A stretch of DNA of 64,000 nt from Terriglobales bacterium (lineage in GTDB: Bacteria; Acidobacteriota; Terriglobia; Bryobacterales; Bryobacteraceae): assembly GCA_027485675.1 (NCBI GenBank), contig JAIXQP010000033.1:62001-126000 (forward strand), in the 5' to 3' direction. The notes beneath the pieces were generated by a model, which saw only the letters and a list, made by a program, of their open reading frames with translations, was not told the origin of the DNA and did no database searches. Every line of letters starts with the position of its first letter. Within the stretch, counting starts at the first letter, position 1. The position numbers were made by a program, and so were the translations under genes. Below, piece after piece: positions 42,891-52,315 of this stretch.

Positions 42891-44114
42891 CTATCCCGCC
42901 AGCAGCGTCTTGCGCAGCCAGTCGAGAGCCTGGATGACGGCCAGACCGCGGACGCGGTGGCGGTCCCCAAACAGCTTCAACTGGCGGCAGTGGACATGCT
43001 TCGGCGTGGCGAGGCCGGCGTAGCAGAGTCCGGCCTGTTCGCCTTCGGCATACCCGGTCAGGGAGAGCGCATAGGTGGCGCCCGTGCGTTCCCGCGCGCC
43101 TCGCGCCATGGCCAAAGCCACCGGTTCGGAGACTGCGGTGTGCGCGGCCAACAGCGCCGGATCCACGCCCAGCAACTGCGTCTTCATCGCCTCCGTGTAG
43201 GTCTGAAACCCGCCCACGTAGTAGGCGCTACTGCCGGAGGTCTCCGTCACCCGGGCGCCCAGCAAGCCAGCCGTGATGCTCTCGGCGGTGGCCAGCGTGG
43301 CTCCTTGTTCCTGCAACAGGCGACCCACGGTCTGCTCGAGCGTGGCGCCGTCGGAACTATAGATGCGGTCTCCCAGAAGGGCGACGATGGGGTCCGCCAC
43401 CGCGGCCAGGAGCTGTTCGGCAGCGGCTTCCTCATCGGTGCGTGCCCGGAAGTGAATATGCACGTCGCCGGGGGCGGCCAGGATCGTCGTCACCGGGTTC
43501 GAGTACTGGGTATAGATCGGAGCGATGAGCGCATCCAGATCACTCTCGCCGATACCCGCGACGCGATACCAGCGGGTGCGGATCACCGATGGCGGGATGA
43601 GCTGGCGGAGGCGGGGCAGGATCTGATCCTGCACCATGGGCTTCAACTCCCGCGGAGGACCCGGCAGCAGAGCGACGTAGTGGCCGGGCGACGGCGAGAT
43701 CCACAGGCCCGGGGCCGTGCCGTTCGGATTGGGCAGCACTTCCGCACCGGCCGGAACGTTGGCCTGGCGGCGGTTGTTTTCGCTCGGCGTGCGGCCGAAC
43801 TTCGCGAACCGTTCGAGGATGGCGTCCCAAACGGACGGGTCAAAGTGCTGCTCCACGCCCAGGGCGGCGGCGCAGGCGTCGCGGGTGACATCATCCTCGG
43901 TGGGCCCCAGGCCGCCCGTCAGGATGACGAGTTCCGAGCGCAACGTGCTGCTGCGGATTTCGTTGGTCAGGCGCGCGCGGTCGTCCCCAATGATGCACTT
44001 GGCGACCACTTCGATGCCGAGGTCATTCAAGTGCTGCGTCAGGTAGAGCGAGTTGGTATCGACTTTTCCGGGCGTCAGCAGTTCGCTGCCAACGGCAATG
44101 ATTTCGGCGTTCAT
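42891..44114 (-). CDS. cinA: CinA family protein (nicotinamide-nucleotide amidohydrolase type)
   Basis: A 407-residue protein. The ATG at 44112-44114 is used because conserved CinA sequence (MNAEIIAVGSELLTPGKVDT) begins there. The N-terminal molybdopterin-binding-like domain contains LTGGLGPTEDDVTRDA. The C-terminal CinA domain contains TAESITAGLLGARVT and SSAYYVGGFQTYTE. The family handles pyridine-nucleotide salvage (NMN deamidase, ADP-ribose pyrophosphatase) and is linked to competence in some species. It starts 4 bases after the preceding gene ends. Confidence 0.9.
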   Translation of the reverse strand: MNAEIIAVGSELLTPGKVDTNSLYLTQHLNDLGIEVVAKCIIGDDRARLTNEIRSSTLRSELVILTGGLGPTEDDVTRDACAAALGVEQHFDPSVWDAILERFAKFGRTPSENNRRQANVPAGAEVLPNPNGTAPGLWISPSPGHYVALLPGPPRELKPMVQDQILPRLRQLIPPSVIRTRWYRVAGIGESDLDALIAPIYTQYSNPVTTILAAPGDVHIHFRARTDEEAAAEQLLAAVADPIVALLGDRIYSSDGATLEQTVGRLLQEQGATLATAESITAGLLGARVTETSGSSAYYVGGFQTYTEAMKTQLLGVDPALLAAHTAVSEPVALAMARGARERTGATYALSLTGYAEGEQAGLCYAGLATPKHVHCRQLKLFGDRHRVRGLAVIQALDWLRKTLLAG

Positions 44115-44118
44115 AGGC

Positions 44119-45144
44119 TTACGAGATCGGGCGGCCGGGGATGCCAACATCGAGCCGGTAGATCGTATTCGTCGTGGAAATAGCCATGGCGCCCGCCGGC
44201 GTAAACGCCAAGCCGACCATCCCCGGACCGCTCACGAAAAGGCTGGGTTCGCGGTCCGGCGTGATGCGGACAACGCCGCGCCGTCCTGCGTGGGAAGCGG
44301 CGACATACAGGTTGCCCTCAATGTCGAACGCCAAGCCCTGCGGCCGGCCGAGGCCGCGATAGAACACCTCCACCTCGCCATCCCGTGAGATGCGGTGGAC
44401 GCAGTCGTAGCTCGACGTCGTCGGGCCGGTCACGTACAGATAGCCCTCCGGGCCGAAGGCCAAATGGTAGGCGGCAATCGAAGGTTCGATCGTGGCGAAG
44501 ACATAGATCTGGCGATCGCGCGAAATCTTAAAGATGGTGCCCGAGCGGTCGCCGACGTAAAGGTTTTCGTCCTCGTCGAAAGCAAGGCCGGTCGCCACAC
44601 CCATGCCTTCGACATAGACGGCCATCTCCCCGCGCGGCGAGACCTCATAGACGATGCCTTCGTGCCGGGACGATACGTAGAGAATCCCGTCGGCATCGAA
44701 GGCGAGCGCCGTCGCGTTCATAATGTCGGAGAGGAACGGCTGCGCTCCTTCATTGGCGTCGATGCGATAAACGCTCACCGGGGTGCGCTGGCCGCGGGAG
44801 CCGGAAAACGTGGTGAAGATCTGGCCGAAGCTGTCAACGGCCGGGCTGGTCACCGGATGCAGTCCCTCGGCGAGCGGGATGCCGATGTCGCAGAACCACG
44901 GCGAACTCACCGTCTGCCCGCTGGCGATCATCAACTCACCGGAGGCGTTCTCCGGCACCCGGGCGATGACGAGCGAATCCGAGCCCACCACGATAGGGGC
45001 GAAGCTCTCCCCCAGCATCACGCGCGGGCGGGAGCCGTGTGCGAAGCCTTTACCACGGATGCGGAATTCACCACCCGGAATGGCGGCTTCCGGGGACACT
45101 TGAGAGATCTGCGGGGCGGGGTCGGACACTTTGCGGGGGGGCAT
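44119..45144 (-). CDS. IPT/TIG plus NHL/SMP-30-like beta-propeller protein
   Basis: A 341-residue protein. The N-terminal module ISQVSPEAAIPGGEFRIRGKG (about 12-90) is an IPT/TIG Ig-like fold. The rest is a propeller with repeats such as ALAFDADGILYVSSRHEG, GLAFDEDENLYVGDRSG and GLAFDIEGNLYVAASHAG. It lacks a clear signal peptide from the chosen ATG at 45144. It lies 4 bases from cinA, so they are probably cotranscribed, although the functional link is unclear. Confidence 0.7.
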   Translation of the reverse strand: MPPRKVSDPAPQISQVSPEAAIPGGEFRIRGKGFAHGSRPRVMLGESFAPIVVGSDSLVIARVPENASGELMIASGQTVSSPWFCDIGIPLAEGLHPVTSPAVDSFGQIFTTFSGSRGQRTPVSVYRIDANEGAQPFLSDIMNATALAFDADGILYVSSRHEGIVYEVSPRGEMAVYVEGMGVATGLAFDEDENLYVGDRSGTIFKISRDRQIYVFATIEPSIAAYHLAFGPEGYLYVTGPTTSSYDCVHRISRDGEVEVFYRGLGRPQGLAFDIEGNLYVAASHAGRRGVVRITPDREPSLFVSGPGMVGLAFTPAGAMAISTTNTIYRLDVGIPGRPIS

Positions 45145-45160
45145 GATGGATATACAGGGC

Positions 45161-45610
45161 CTAATAAAGATTGTTCCACCCGGCCACCCACATGACAACC
45201 GCGCCGAACACGCCGGCCAGTACGTCGTCGAGGATAATGCCGTATCCGCCGGGGAGCTTTTCCACGCGGCGGATAGGCCAGGGCTTGGCAATATCGAAAA
45301 ATCGGAACAGCACGAACGCCAGCAGCCAGGCTTGCCAGGTGCGGGTATGGACGGCCGCGGCGAGCGTGATCCACTGACCGAGCACCTCGTCGATCACCAC
45401 GTCCTGCGGGTCTTTCTTGCCGGTAACCCGGGCGTGCACGTCCGCCGCCCAGATGCCCGGGAGGAGAAAGGCGGCGGCCAGCATCCAGGGTGGCACAGGG
45501 ACGAGCCAGGCGACCAGCAGACCGCCCAGCGCACCCGCCGTACCCGGGCCCTTGGGAACCCGGCCGCAGCCGAACCAGGTCGCCAGCGCGCTAGCGATCT
45601 GATTCGTCAT
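45161..45610 (-). CDS. pgpA: Phosphatidylglycerophosphatase A
   Basis: A 149-residue membrane protein of standard PgpA length. Hallmarks are [15 protein letters not shown] near the N-terminus, [16 protein letters not shown] in the middle and [20 protein letters not shown]. It dephosphorylates phosphatidylglycerol phosphate in the inner membrane. Its start lies inside the end of the yacG-like gene (20-base overlap), indicating coupling. Confidence 0.92.
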   Translation of the reverse strand: MTNQIASALATWFGCGRVPKGPGTAGALGGLLVAWLVPVPPWMLAAAFLLPGIWAADVHARVTGKKDPQDVVIDEVLGQWITLAAAVHTRTWQAWLLAFVLFRFFDIAKPWPIRRVEKLPGGYGIILDDVLAGVFGAVVMWVAGWNNLY

Positions 45611-45770
45611 CCAGTTCCAGATTGGCGAGTTCGCCGGGGCTGAGCGGCGTCGAGATCACATACTTCTCATCGGCCCAGTTGCCGAGGTCGACGAGTTTGC
45701 AGCGTTCGCTACAAAAGGGCATGAAGGGGTCGCTCAGCGTGACAGGCTTCTTGCAGATAGGGCACTTCAT
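45591..45770 (-). CDS. yacG: YacG-type small zinc-binding protein
   Basis: A 59-residue protein. It begins [14 protein letters not shown] and carries a CxxC-x13-CxxxC zinc site (Cys3, Cys6, Cys20, Cys24), then [14 protein letters not shown]. This matches the YacG DNA gyrase inhibitor family. It follows rimO by 6 bases and overlaps pgpA by 20 bases. Its small size makes it easy to miss. Confidence 0.9.
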   Translation of the reverse strand: MKCPICKKPVTLSDPFMPFCSERCKLVDLGNWADEKYVISTPLSPGELANLELDDESDR

Positions 45771-45776
45771 GATCGG

Positions 45777-47186
45777 TTATCGATGAGGCAGCACGTTCGG
45801 CGTGGAGTGGGCCGCCAGGATGGGGAAATGATTCTGGATCGCTTGCACCGGGGCGCCCGTATCGATGAGATTGCCCACCACATCATAGTCGTGGGCCTCC
45901 GTCACGAGCATGCGGCGAATCTGCCCGGCGGCCAGCACGCCTTCGCCGGGGTCGGAGATGTAGCAAACTCCGTCAATCTCCGGGGCCTGTGTGGAAAGCC
46001 GAGCCTGCCACAGCAGATCCGACTCAGCTGACGGACCCTCAACGAGGACACTCATCTCTTGGCCCACAAGGGCCTGGTTAGCCTTCCGGCTGATCTTGCG
46101 CTGGATCGACATCAGGCGGCGCTTGCGGTTATAGATCGTTCTGGCATCCACCTTCTGATCGAGGTGGAAGCTCTCGCTCGTCTCTTCGTCGGAGTAGGAG
46201 AAGACGCCAAGCCGGTCAAACTTCGCGGCCTCGACAAACTGGCACAGCTCTTCGAAATCGGCTTCGGTTTCTCCGGGAAAGCCAACAATCATCGACGTCC
46301 GGACGGCCACGCCGGGGATGGTCTTGCGAATGTTCTCGAGCAGCTTCAGGAACGCGTCGCCATGCTGGCCGCGCTTCATGCGCTTGAGCACGTTGCGGGA
46401 GGCATGCTGCAGGGGCATGTCCATGTACTTGACGAGGTGCGGGTGGGCCGCGATGGTTTCGAGCAGCACCGGCGTCACGCGATTGGGATAAGCGTAGAGG
46501 AAACGAACCCACTTCTCGTAGGGCGTTTCGATCTCCGCCAGACGCCCGAGCAACGTCGCCAGACCGTTCTTCAGACCAAGATCCTCGCCGTAGCTGGTGA
46601 CGTCCTGGCCGATGAGATTGATCTCGCGAACCCCGTCATCAAACAGGCGGCGCGCTTCCACGATCAGCCCCTCAAAGCGGCGGCTGCGGAACTGGCCGCG
46701 AAACTGGGGGATGATGCAGAACGTGCAGGGGTGGTCGCAACCTTCGGCAATCTTGATATAGGCGTGGTGCTTCGGCGTGGTGCGTACGCGCGGCGAACCT
46801 TCGTGGTAGAGGAACGGTTCGATCGGGTTCTTCGCCGGCTCCAGGCCTTCGCAAAGCGCGGCGATGTTGGCGAGTTCGTTGGTGCCGATCACCGCGTCCA
46901 CCTCCGGCATATTGGCCACGATATCCGCGCGATGGCGTTCGACAAGACAACCGGCCACGATCAGGCGTTGCGCGCGTCCGGTCTCCTTGTACTGCGCCAT
47001 TTCGAGGATCGTGTCGATGGACTCTTTCTTCGCCGGGTCAATAAACGAACAGGTATTGACGACGATCACGTCGGCGTCCTCGGGATGCGGGGTGAGCTCG
47101 TGTCCTTTCGAGACGAGATCGCCCATCATCACTTCCGAGTCGACGAGGTTTTTGGGGCAGCCGAGACTTACAAAACCGATTTTCAA
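45777..47186 (-). CDS. rimO: Ribosomal protein S12 methylthiotransferase
   Basis: A 469-residue radical-SAM protein. The MTTase domain has Cys10, Cys46 and Cys80 for one cluster. The radical-SAM site is Cys150, Cys154 and Cys157 (CDHPCTFC). A C-terminal TRAM-like domain follows (about 370-440). SLGCPKNLVDSE is the typical RimO N-terminus. It adds a methylthio group to the conserved aspartate of S12. It heads the yacG-pgpA-TIG/NHL-cinA run on the minus strand. Confidence 0.95.
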   Translation of the reverse strand: MKIGFVSLGCPKNLVDSEVMMGDLVSKGHELTPHPEDADVIVVNTCSFIDPAKKESIDTILEMAQYKETGRAQRLIVAGCLVERHRADIVANMPEVDAVIGTNELANIAALCEGLEPAKNPIEPFLYHEGSPRVRTTPKHHAYIKIAEGCDHPCTFCIIPQFRGQFRSRRFEGLIVEARRLFDDGVREINLIGQDVTSYGEDLGLKNGLATLLGRLAEIETPYEKWVRFLYAYPNRVTPVLLETIAAHPHLVKYMDMPLQHASRNVLKRMKRGQHGDAFLKLLENIRKTIPGVAVRTSMIVGFPGETEADFEELCQFVEAAKFDRLGVFSYSDEETSESFHLDQKVDARTIYNRKRRLMSIQRKISRKANQALVGQEMSVLVEGPSAESDLLWQARLSTQAPEIDGVCYISDPGEGVLAAGQIRRMLVTEAHDYDVVGNLIDTGAPVQAIQNHFPILAAHSTPNVLPHR

Positions 47187-47210
47187 GATTGCTACCAGTT
47201 TAGCATCCGC

Positions 47211-48284
47211 CTACCCCACCTCCTCATTGGCCCGGCGCAGCATGGCGCGCATCGCCGCGATGCAATAGGCCACTCCCGCCCGGCGCATGCCGCTGTCTCC
47301 GGCGAACTCCGGCACATGGTCCGGCACGATGATCCCGTTGAAACGCACCTCGCGCAGCGCCTTCATCACCTGGTACATATCGACGTAGCCGTCGTCCTGA
47401 AAGGTCTCGACAAAGCGCGGCAGCGGGCTCGAAACGTTCCGGAAATGCACGTCGAGAATCTTGCCGCGCCGGCCGTAGTCGGCGATCATGGCGAAGATAT
47501 CTTTGCCCATCTGGTGGCCGCCCTCCATCCACGTGCCCACGCAGAAGGTGAGGCCCCAGGCTTTCGAATTGCCGGCGATCTGCTCGGCGCGGGCATAGCC
47601 ATCGGCGTGGACAAAGACCTTGGCGACGCCGTTCATCATCGCCAGCGGCGGATCGTCCGGATGGAGCGCGAGCTTCACTCCGGCCTTCTCGGCCACCGGC
47701 AGCACGGCCTTCATGAAGTAGGTATAGGTGGCCCAGATCTCTTCGGCGGAGTAGTCGCGATCAAAGGCCCGCTTCTCGATCTTGGCGCGGAAGTCGGGCT
47801 CGGAGAACTCGCGAGCGCGATAGCCGCGTGGGGAATCGACGAGAGCCGTCGTGTAGGTGTTCGCGGGGTGCCAGTCGTAGTCCGAAACGGGGATGCCCAG
47901 GCGGCCGCAGTCGCGCAGGAAACGGCAGTACTTCTCGATGAGTTCGTCGCGGCGGCCGCGGCCGAGTTGGACATCGAGTTCGCGATAGGTGTAATCGACA
48001 GCCGAGAAGATCTCCATGCGGAAGCGGCGTAGGCGCTCCTGCGTGGCTTTCATGAACTCGTAGGAGGCATCGGCGCCGAACTCGATGCGCGCCCAGCGGA
48101 TGCCGAGTTGCTGGAGGAAGAGCAGGTCGTCGTCGGACAGGCTCTTGATGGGCATGCGATGCGAGAGCTTGATATTGGCCGGGTCGTACTCGTCGATCTT
48201 GCGGCCGGGCCCGCGCTGGTTGGGCAGTTGCGCGGGGAGCGCAGCGGCGGTGGAGGCGAAGGCGAACAGGCGGCGGGTCAGCAT
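47211..48284 (-). CDS. Mannonate dehydratase-like TIM-barrel protein with N-terminal export-type signal
   Basis: A 357-residue protein. The core resembles UxuA-type mannonate dehydratase and sugar isomerase folds: DYDWHPANTY, LALHPDDPPL, and VDMYQVMKAL near the end, with HPDDPP supplying metal-site residues. The first residues LTRRLFAFASTAAALPAQL look like a Tat or Sec signal, although UxuA is normally cytoplasmic. It could be an exported isomerase-like protein, as is common in Acidobacteriota. The export call is based on sequence appearance only. Confidence 0.75.
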   Translation of the reverse strand: MLTRRLFAFASTAAALPAQLPNQRGPGRKIDEYDPANIKLSHRMPIKSLSDDDLLFLQQLGIRWARIEFGADASYEFMKATQERLRRFRMEIFSAVDYTYRELDVQLGRGRRDELIEKYCRFLRDCGRLGIPVSDYDWHPANTYTTALVDSPRGYRAREFSEPDFRAKIEKRAFDRDYSAEEIWATYTYFMKAVLPVAEKAGVKLALHPDDPPLAMMNGVAKVFVHADGYARAEQIAGNSKAWGLTFCVGTWMEGGHQMGKDIFAMIADYGRRGKILDVHFRNVSSPLPRFVETFQDDGYVDMYQVMKALREVRFNGIIVPDHVPEFAGDSGMRRAGVAYCIAAMRAMLRRANEEVG

Positions 48285-48297
48285 CGCCGGGATTCTA

Positions 48298-48960
48298 TCA
48301 CTGGCGGGAAACGGATTCGCAAAGGATGGTGATCTCGCCCACCTGCTCGGCGCATACGTGTTTCCGGTCCGGTGGGTGGTTCACCAGTTGGATACGCAGC
48401 CGGGACGGGCCAAGCCAGTCTAATCGGGGCGATTTTTGGCCGGTTTGCGGCAGAGCAGCGTAGCCAACGTAAGCATCGGAGGCGAAGGGCGACCACGTCT
48501 TCCGCACCCAGATCCGTGCGCCTTCGGGACCAACGGCGCCCTGCGTCGAAAAGCGGATGACGGCGGCGTGTCGGCCACCAGGAGAGTACAGCGGTTTCTC
48601 CCGTCGAATGCAGGATGGCTGCAGGACAAGCATTAGGACAAGCAAGAAGCCGGTGCAGATACTCACCAGCGAAGCAACCATTCCCACCGGCCCCCGAGTC
48701 CATCGGGAGCGCAGCCGGGAAGACATCCACGCGCCGATACCGGCGAGCAGGGGGATCAGACTCAGTGCGAGATAAGGTACCAGGTCTTTGATCTCCACCG
48801 ACCCGGCCGGCATGCTCGTTACCCAAAAGCCTGCCGTAACGGCGGCGATGTATCCAGCAGCCAGACGCAGCCAAGTGCGGCCCCGAAAGGTCGCGTACCC
48901 GAGCACGCCCGCACTCGCCGCCAGGAGAACCACCAGCCAGATCGCGGGCTCCCACGGCAT
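48298..48960 (-). CDS. Hypothetical membrane protein
   Basis: A 220-residue protein with four hydrophobic segments in its first 115 residues, then a soluble extracytoplasmic or cytoplasmic C-terminal part of about 105 residues. The soluble part (PLYSPGGRHAAVIRFSTQG and later LGPSRLRIQLVNHPPDR) is reminiscent of small beta proteins but I cannot name it. It starts 13 bases after the large propeller gene ends and ends 13 bases before the mannonate-dehydratase-like gene, so all three may share a transcript. Confidence 0.65.
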   Translation of the reverse strand: MPWEPAIWLVVLLAASAGVLGYATFRGRTWLRLAAGYIAAVTAGFWVTSMPAGSVEIKDLVPYLALSLIPLLAGIGAWMSSRLRSRWTRGPVGMVASLVSICTGFLLVLMLVLQPSCIRREKPLYSPGGRHAAVIRFSTQGAVGPEGARIWVRKTWSPFASDAYVGYAALPQTGQKSPRLDWLGPSRLRIQLVNHPPDRKHVCAEQVGEITILCESVSRQ

Positions 48961-48973
48961 CGGCTCGACGCCC

Positions 48974-51850
48974 TTACCGGCGAATCGTAATGACGATCGG
49001 GTCGCTCTGCTCAGCCCGGCTCAAACTTCGCACCTGCAGCACCGCCGGCCCCGGCTGCTGCGTCTCCGGAATCTGCGCGGAAATCTGGCCATCGGAGGTC
49101 TGAATCAACGGCAGCGGAAGCTCGTTAATCACGACGCACGAACCACCCAGCACCGTCGGCGCCGGCAACGTATCCGCCACCGCCGGCGCGGCCAAACGCG
49201 AGCCGGTAATCGTCACGAACGAGCCGGGCCGGAAGTTCTGCGTCCCGTCAATCGAGTTCACCACCCCGCGCGTCCCCGTCGCCACCACTGGCCGCGGCGC
49301 CGTGCCGTTGGGATACACCGGAATCACGCTCAACCCGCTCACCCCAATGCTGTAGGCGTTCCCTTGGCTATCCACCACCAACTGGCGTGGCGGCGAATTC
49401 ACCCGGGTCGCGCCGAAAACGCTAAACGGCGGATTCTCCGGCGCCACCGCAATCACGGTCTCCGCGCCGGTCTCGATGTTCACCAACTCGAGAGTCGGCC
49501 GCGCGTCGTCCCGCGTCACGCTGGTCAGGTTCTGGCGCACCGGCGTCGTCATGCGGAGAAACCGCTTGTCATCGAGTGGATAAACGCTGGCAACGTTCCG
49601 CTGCCCATTGGACACGATGGTCTGCGTTGGCGGTTGGCCGGGAGCGGGAGGCGGGCCGAACTGCGTGACGCCGGGCCGCTCGCTGCCGCCGATAATCGCC
49701 AGCGAGGGACTCAAAATCAGCCCGTTGGCCAGGAAGTAGGCGCCATCTTTAGAACCGGCGAGCGGACCGAAGTAGCTCACCGGCGCTTGATCATAGAGCT
49801 GGCGGCTGGCCGTGTACGTATCGGCCAGGGCATCGTAGAGGTAGGCGTTCGAATTCCCCGCCATCGTGAGGATCGCCTCGCCTCCCGGAGTGGCCACCAT
49901 CGAAATGGGCCCCGGGATGGTAACTGGAGTAATATTGTTCGCCCGCCGCGGCAAGGCCTGGTTGCCGATCACTCGCCAGAAGCTGCCATTCGACATCATG
50001 AACTGCAAGCCCGAAAGTCCATATGCCAGGGCCAGCGGCCGAACCGCCCCCTGGGCGCCGACGCGCGGAATCGGCGGAAACTCGATTTTTCCAAACGGCT
50101 TCTGCGAATCGAGGTCGATCACCGTAATCGACTCGCCTCCCGAGTCGCCCACGTAGAGCGTGCTGCCGTCCGGCGTCATCGCCATCGAGTGCGGCAGTTG
50201 CCCAACCTCAATCGGCTCCACCAGTTTCTGCCGCCGAATGTCGAACACCTCGATCCGATTGAAGCCCGCGTTCGAGATATAGAGGCGTCCCCGCGGCTCA
50301 TCGAGCACCATATCCCAGAGACCTTCGTTGTTATTCAAGGCCACCGGAATCGGATAGATCACCCCGCGCTGGTCCCGCACCCGGAAGTTCATATACACCC
50401 GAATGGTGTTCGGGAAATTGATCGCGTCGTTCGAGGCGATGTTGACGTTGAGCGCCGCACCCCCGCCGCCCGCCGCTGCCGTAAAGAGATTGGTGCCGGG
50501 CTGCCGGACCACTCCGCTCCGCCCGGAATCCATCGTCATCGTGATGGTCGATGGCGCCAGTCCGCTCGATACCTGCATGATCAGCGCGGTGGTCGTATTC
50601 GGAATGCTATAGCTCAATCGGCCCTTGCCAATATTGGTCATGCGCACGGTGGCGCGGGCCGCCCCCTTGTTGCACTCATCGTTGGCCAGGAAGACCTGCG
50701 TCGTCTCCGGCACCAGAATCGGATAGTCGTAAATCGTCGAAACGGGCAGATGCAGCAATCCGGATTCGCTAAGAGCCCACAGGTCATCACCGCTCGCCGA
50801 CGAAACCATCTGGCCCAGAATTGACTCGCGCAGCTTCAGCCCGAGCCGCACGCCAAGATTGCTCGCGTTGGTGACATAAAGCACGTTCGACACGGGACGC
50901 GCCGTGGTCGCCGCCGTGTTAAAAGCGCTATAGATCGTTTCCCCCTCGCGGTTGAACGCGCTGCCGCCCAAATTGCGTTGGATGTTGAAGCCCGGGTTAA
51001 ACCCCGCCCCCACGAAGAACGGCAGGTTGGCTGTGCTCATCTGGCCAATCACGGCCAGCGTTGTCGTGTCATAGAGCGTGGAGCCGGCCATGAACCGGCT
51101 GCCGTCCGGCGCCATCGAAAGAATGGTCGATTGTCCGGTCACTGTCCGGCTTTTCACTACCGTGCCGGAGGCGACCTCGTAGACGAACAGCGTGGTCTGC
51201 GCGGCATTCGTTGTCTGGTTGATCGCCACCATGCCGATCAGAAAGCTCCCACCCGGCGTCGGCAGCACGCGGCCGGGAAACGGCGTCGCGGGCCGACCGA
51301 AGAAAACCGCCGGCAGCGGGTTCGGCGTCGTAATCGCGGGAGGGAAGGGAACCGAGTAGATCTGCTGCCCGGACTGCTGCGTCCGGTCGTAGAGCAACAG
51401 CGTGTTTAAGCCATTGTTGGTGCCGGTGCCTTGGGTGGTCACCAGTGCCCGCCCGTCGGAACCGACCGCCACACCCTCCGGCCGCGCCGGCAGCGAGATC
51501 GAATTCACCACGCTCTCCGTCCCGAGATCGATCACCGAAAGCGAAGCGCTCTGCGTGTTCGTGACGTACAGGTAATTGTTGTCCGGCGAGAGCGCCGCCG
51601 CTAGCGGAAACTGTCCAACCGCAATCCGGTTCACCACGCGCTTCTCGGCGGTAGAAAAAACATCCACGCGGTTCGCGGCCGAGTTGACGAGGTACAACTT
51701 GCCCCGGATCTCGTCGAGCACGATGTCGGATGGCGTGCCGCCCAAACTGTAAACGGTGCCGAATGTCGCTCCCGTGTTCTGGGCCAGCACCGGGAAAGCG
51801 GCCAGAAGGAGAACGGCAGAACAGCGGGCGAGGACCGATTGCAGGAGCAT
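48974..51850 (-). CDS. Large secreted YVTN beta-propeller protein with Solibacter-type C-terminal domain
   Basis: A 958-residue protein with a signal peptide (CSAVLLLAAFPVLAQ). It contains many propeller blades of the YVTN kind: GKLYLVNSAANRVDVFS, NNYLYVTNTQSASLSVIDL, GRLYISNAGFNRIEVFD and STLYVGDSGGESITVIDL. The last ~110 residues (NSIDGTQNFRPGSFVTITGS and onward to the C-terminus) match the widespread Solibacter-type C-terminal domain in general pattern. It is probably extracellular or outer-membrane-associated, with unknown partner. Confidence 0.8.
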   Translation of the reverse strand: MLLQSVLARCSAVLLLAAFPVLAQNTGATFGTVYSLGGTPSDIVLDEIRGKLYLVNSAANRVDVFSTAEKRVVNRIAVGQFPLAAALSPDNNYLYVTNTQSASLSVIDLGTESVVNSISLPARPEGVAVGSDGRALVTTQGTGTNNGLNTLLLYDRTQQSGQQIYSVPFPPAITTPNPLPAVFFGRPATPFPGRVLPTPGGSFLIGMVAINQTTNAAQTTLFVYEVASGTVVKSRTVTGQSTILSMAPDGSRFMAGSTLYDTTTLAVIGQMSTANLPFFVGAGFNPGFNIQRNLGGSAFNREGETIYSAFNTAATTARPVSNVLYVTNASNLGVRLGLKLRESILGQMVSSASGDDLWALSESGLLHLPVSTIYDYPILVPETTQVFLANDECNKGAARATVRMTNIGKGRLSYSIPNTTTALIMQVSSGLAPSTITMTMDSGRSGVVRQPGTNLFTAAAGGGGAALNVNIASNDAINFPNTIRVYMNFRVRDQRGVIYPIPVALNNNEGLWDMVLDEPRGRLYISNAGFNRIEVFDIRRQKLVEPIEVGQLPHSMAMTPDGSTLYVGDSGGESITVIDLDSQKPFGKIEFPPIPRVGAQGAVRPLALAYGLSGLQFMMSNGSFWRVIGNQALPRRANNITPVTIPGPISMVATPGGEAILTMAGNSNAYLYDALADTYTASRQLYDQAPVSYFGPLAGSKDGAYFLANGLILSPSLAIIGGSERPGVTQFGPPPAPGQPPTQTIVSNGQRNVASVYPLDDKRFLRMTTPVRQNLTSVTRDDARPTLELVNIETGAETVIAVAPENPPFSVFGATRVNSPPRQLVVDSQGNAYSIGVSGLSVIPVYPNGTAPRPVVATGTRGVVNSIDGTQNFRPGSFVTITGSRLAAPAVADTLPAPTVLGGSCVVINELPLPLIQTSDGQISAQIPETQQPGPAVLQVRSLSRAEQSDPIVITIRR

Positions 51851-51946
51851 AAGCGAGTTCGCTAGTCTAACCCATTAGCATCGCAAAAGTTTCCCTGGCC
51901 GGCGCAACATATTCCCGGCTGTTGGGTTCAAGAGGGACATCGCATC

Positions 51947-52315
51947 GTGATCGTCAAACTGTCAGTGAAAAACTTGACCCGGGGAACTCTTGTTGCCTCC
52001 GAGGCCGATATCGCTGACACCAGCGCCAAGCGGCGAACGGGTCTGCTGCCCCGTTCCGAACTCCGCCCCGGCGAAGGGCTGTGGATAGTTCCTTGTGAAG
52101 GCGTCCACACGTTTGCCATGAAGTTTCCGATCGACGTCCTGTACTTGAGCAAGAAACGAAAGGTGCTGAAGATCCGCGACAACATGAAGAAAAGCCGGAT
52201 CTCTTTCTGCCTCACTGCACATTCCGTCCTCGAGCTTCCCGCCGGCATGGCGGCGCAGACGGGCACCGTCGTTGGGGATGAACTCGAAATCGAAAAACGG
52301 CAGGTGGCCGAGTGA
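51947..52315 (+). CDS. DUF192 family protein
   Basis: A 122-residue protein with a GTG start at 51947 and an AGAGGGA site. The DUF192 signature is clear: RRTGLLPRSELRPGEGLWI, then VHTFAMKFPIDVLYL. No signal peptide is present. Its stop overlaps the start of the TPR lipoprotein gene (GTGA), so it is translationally tied to the Tad pilus locus. DUF192 function is not known. Confidence 0.85.
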   Translation: MIVKLSVKNLTRGTLVASEADIADTSAKRRTGLLPRSELRPGEGLWIVPCEGVHTFAMKFPIDVLYLSKKRKVLKIRDNMKKSRISFCLTAHSVLELPAGMAAQTGTVVGDELEIEKRQVAE

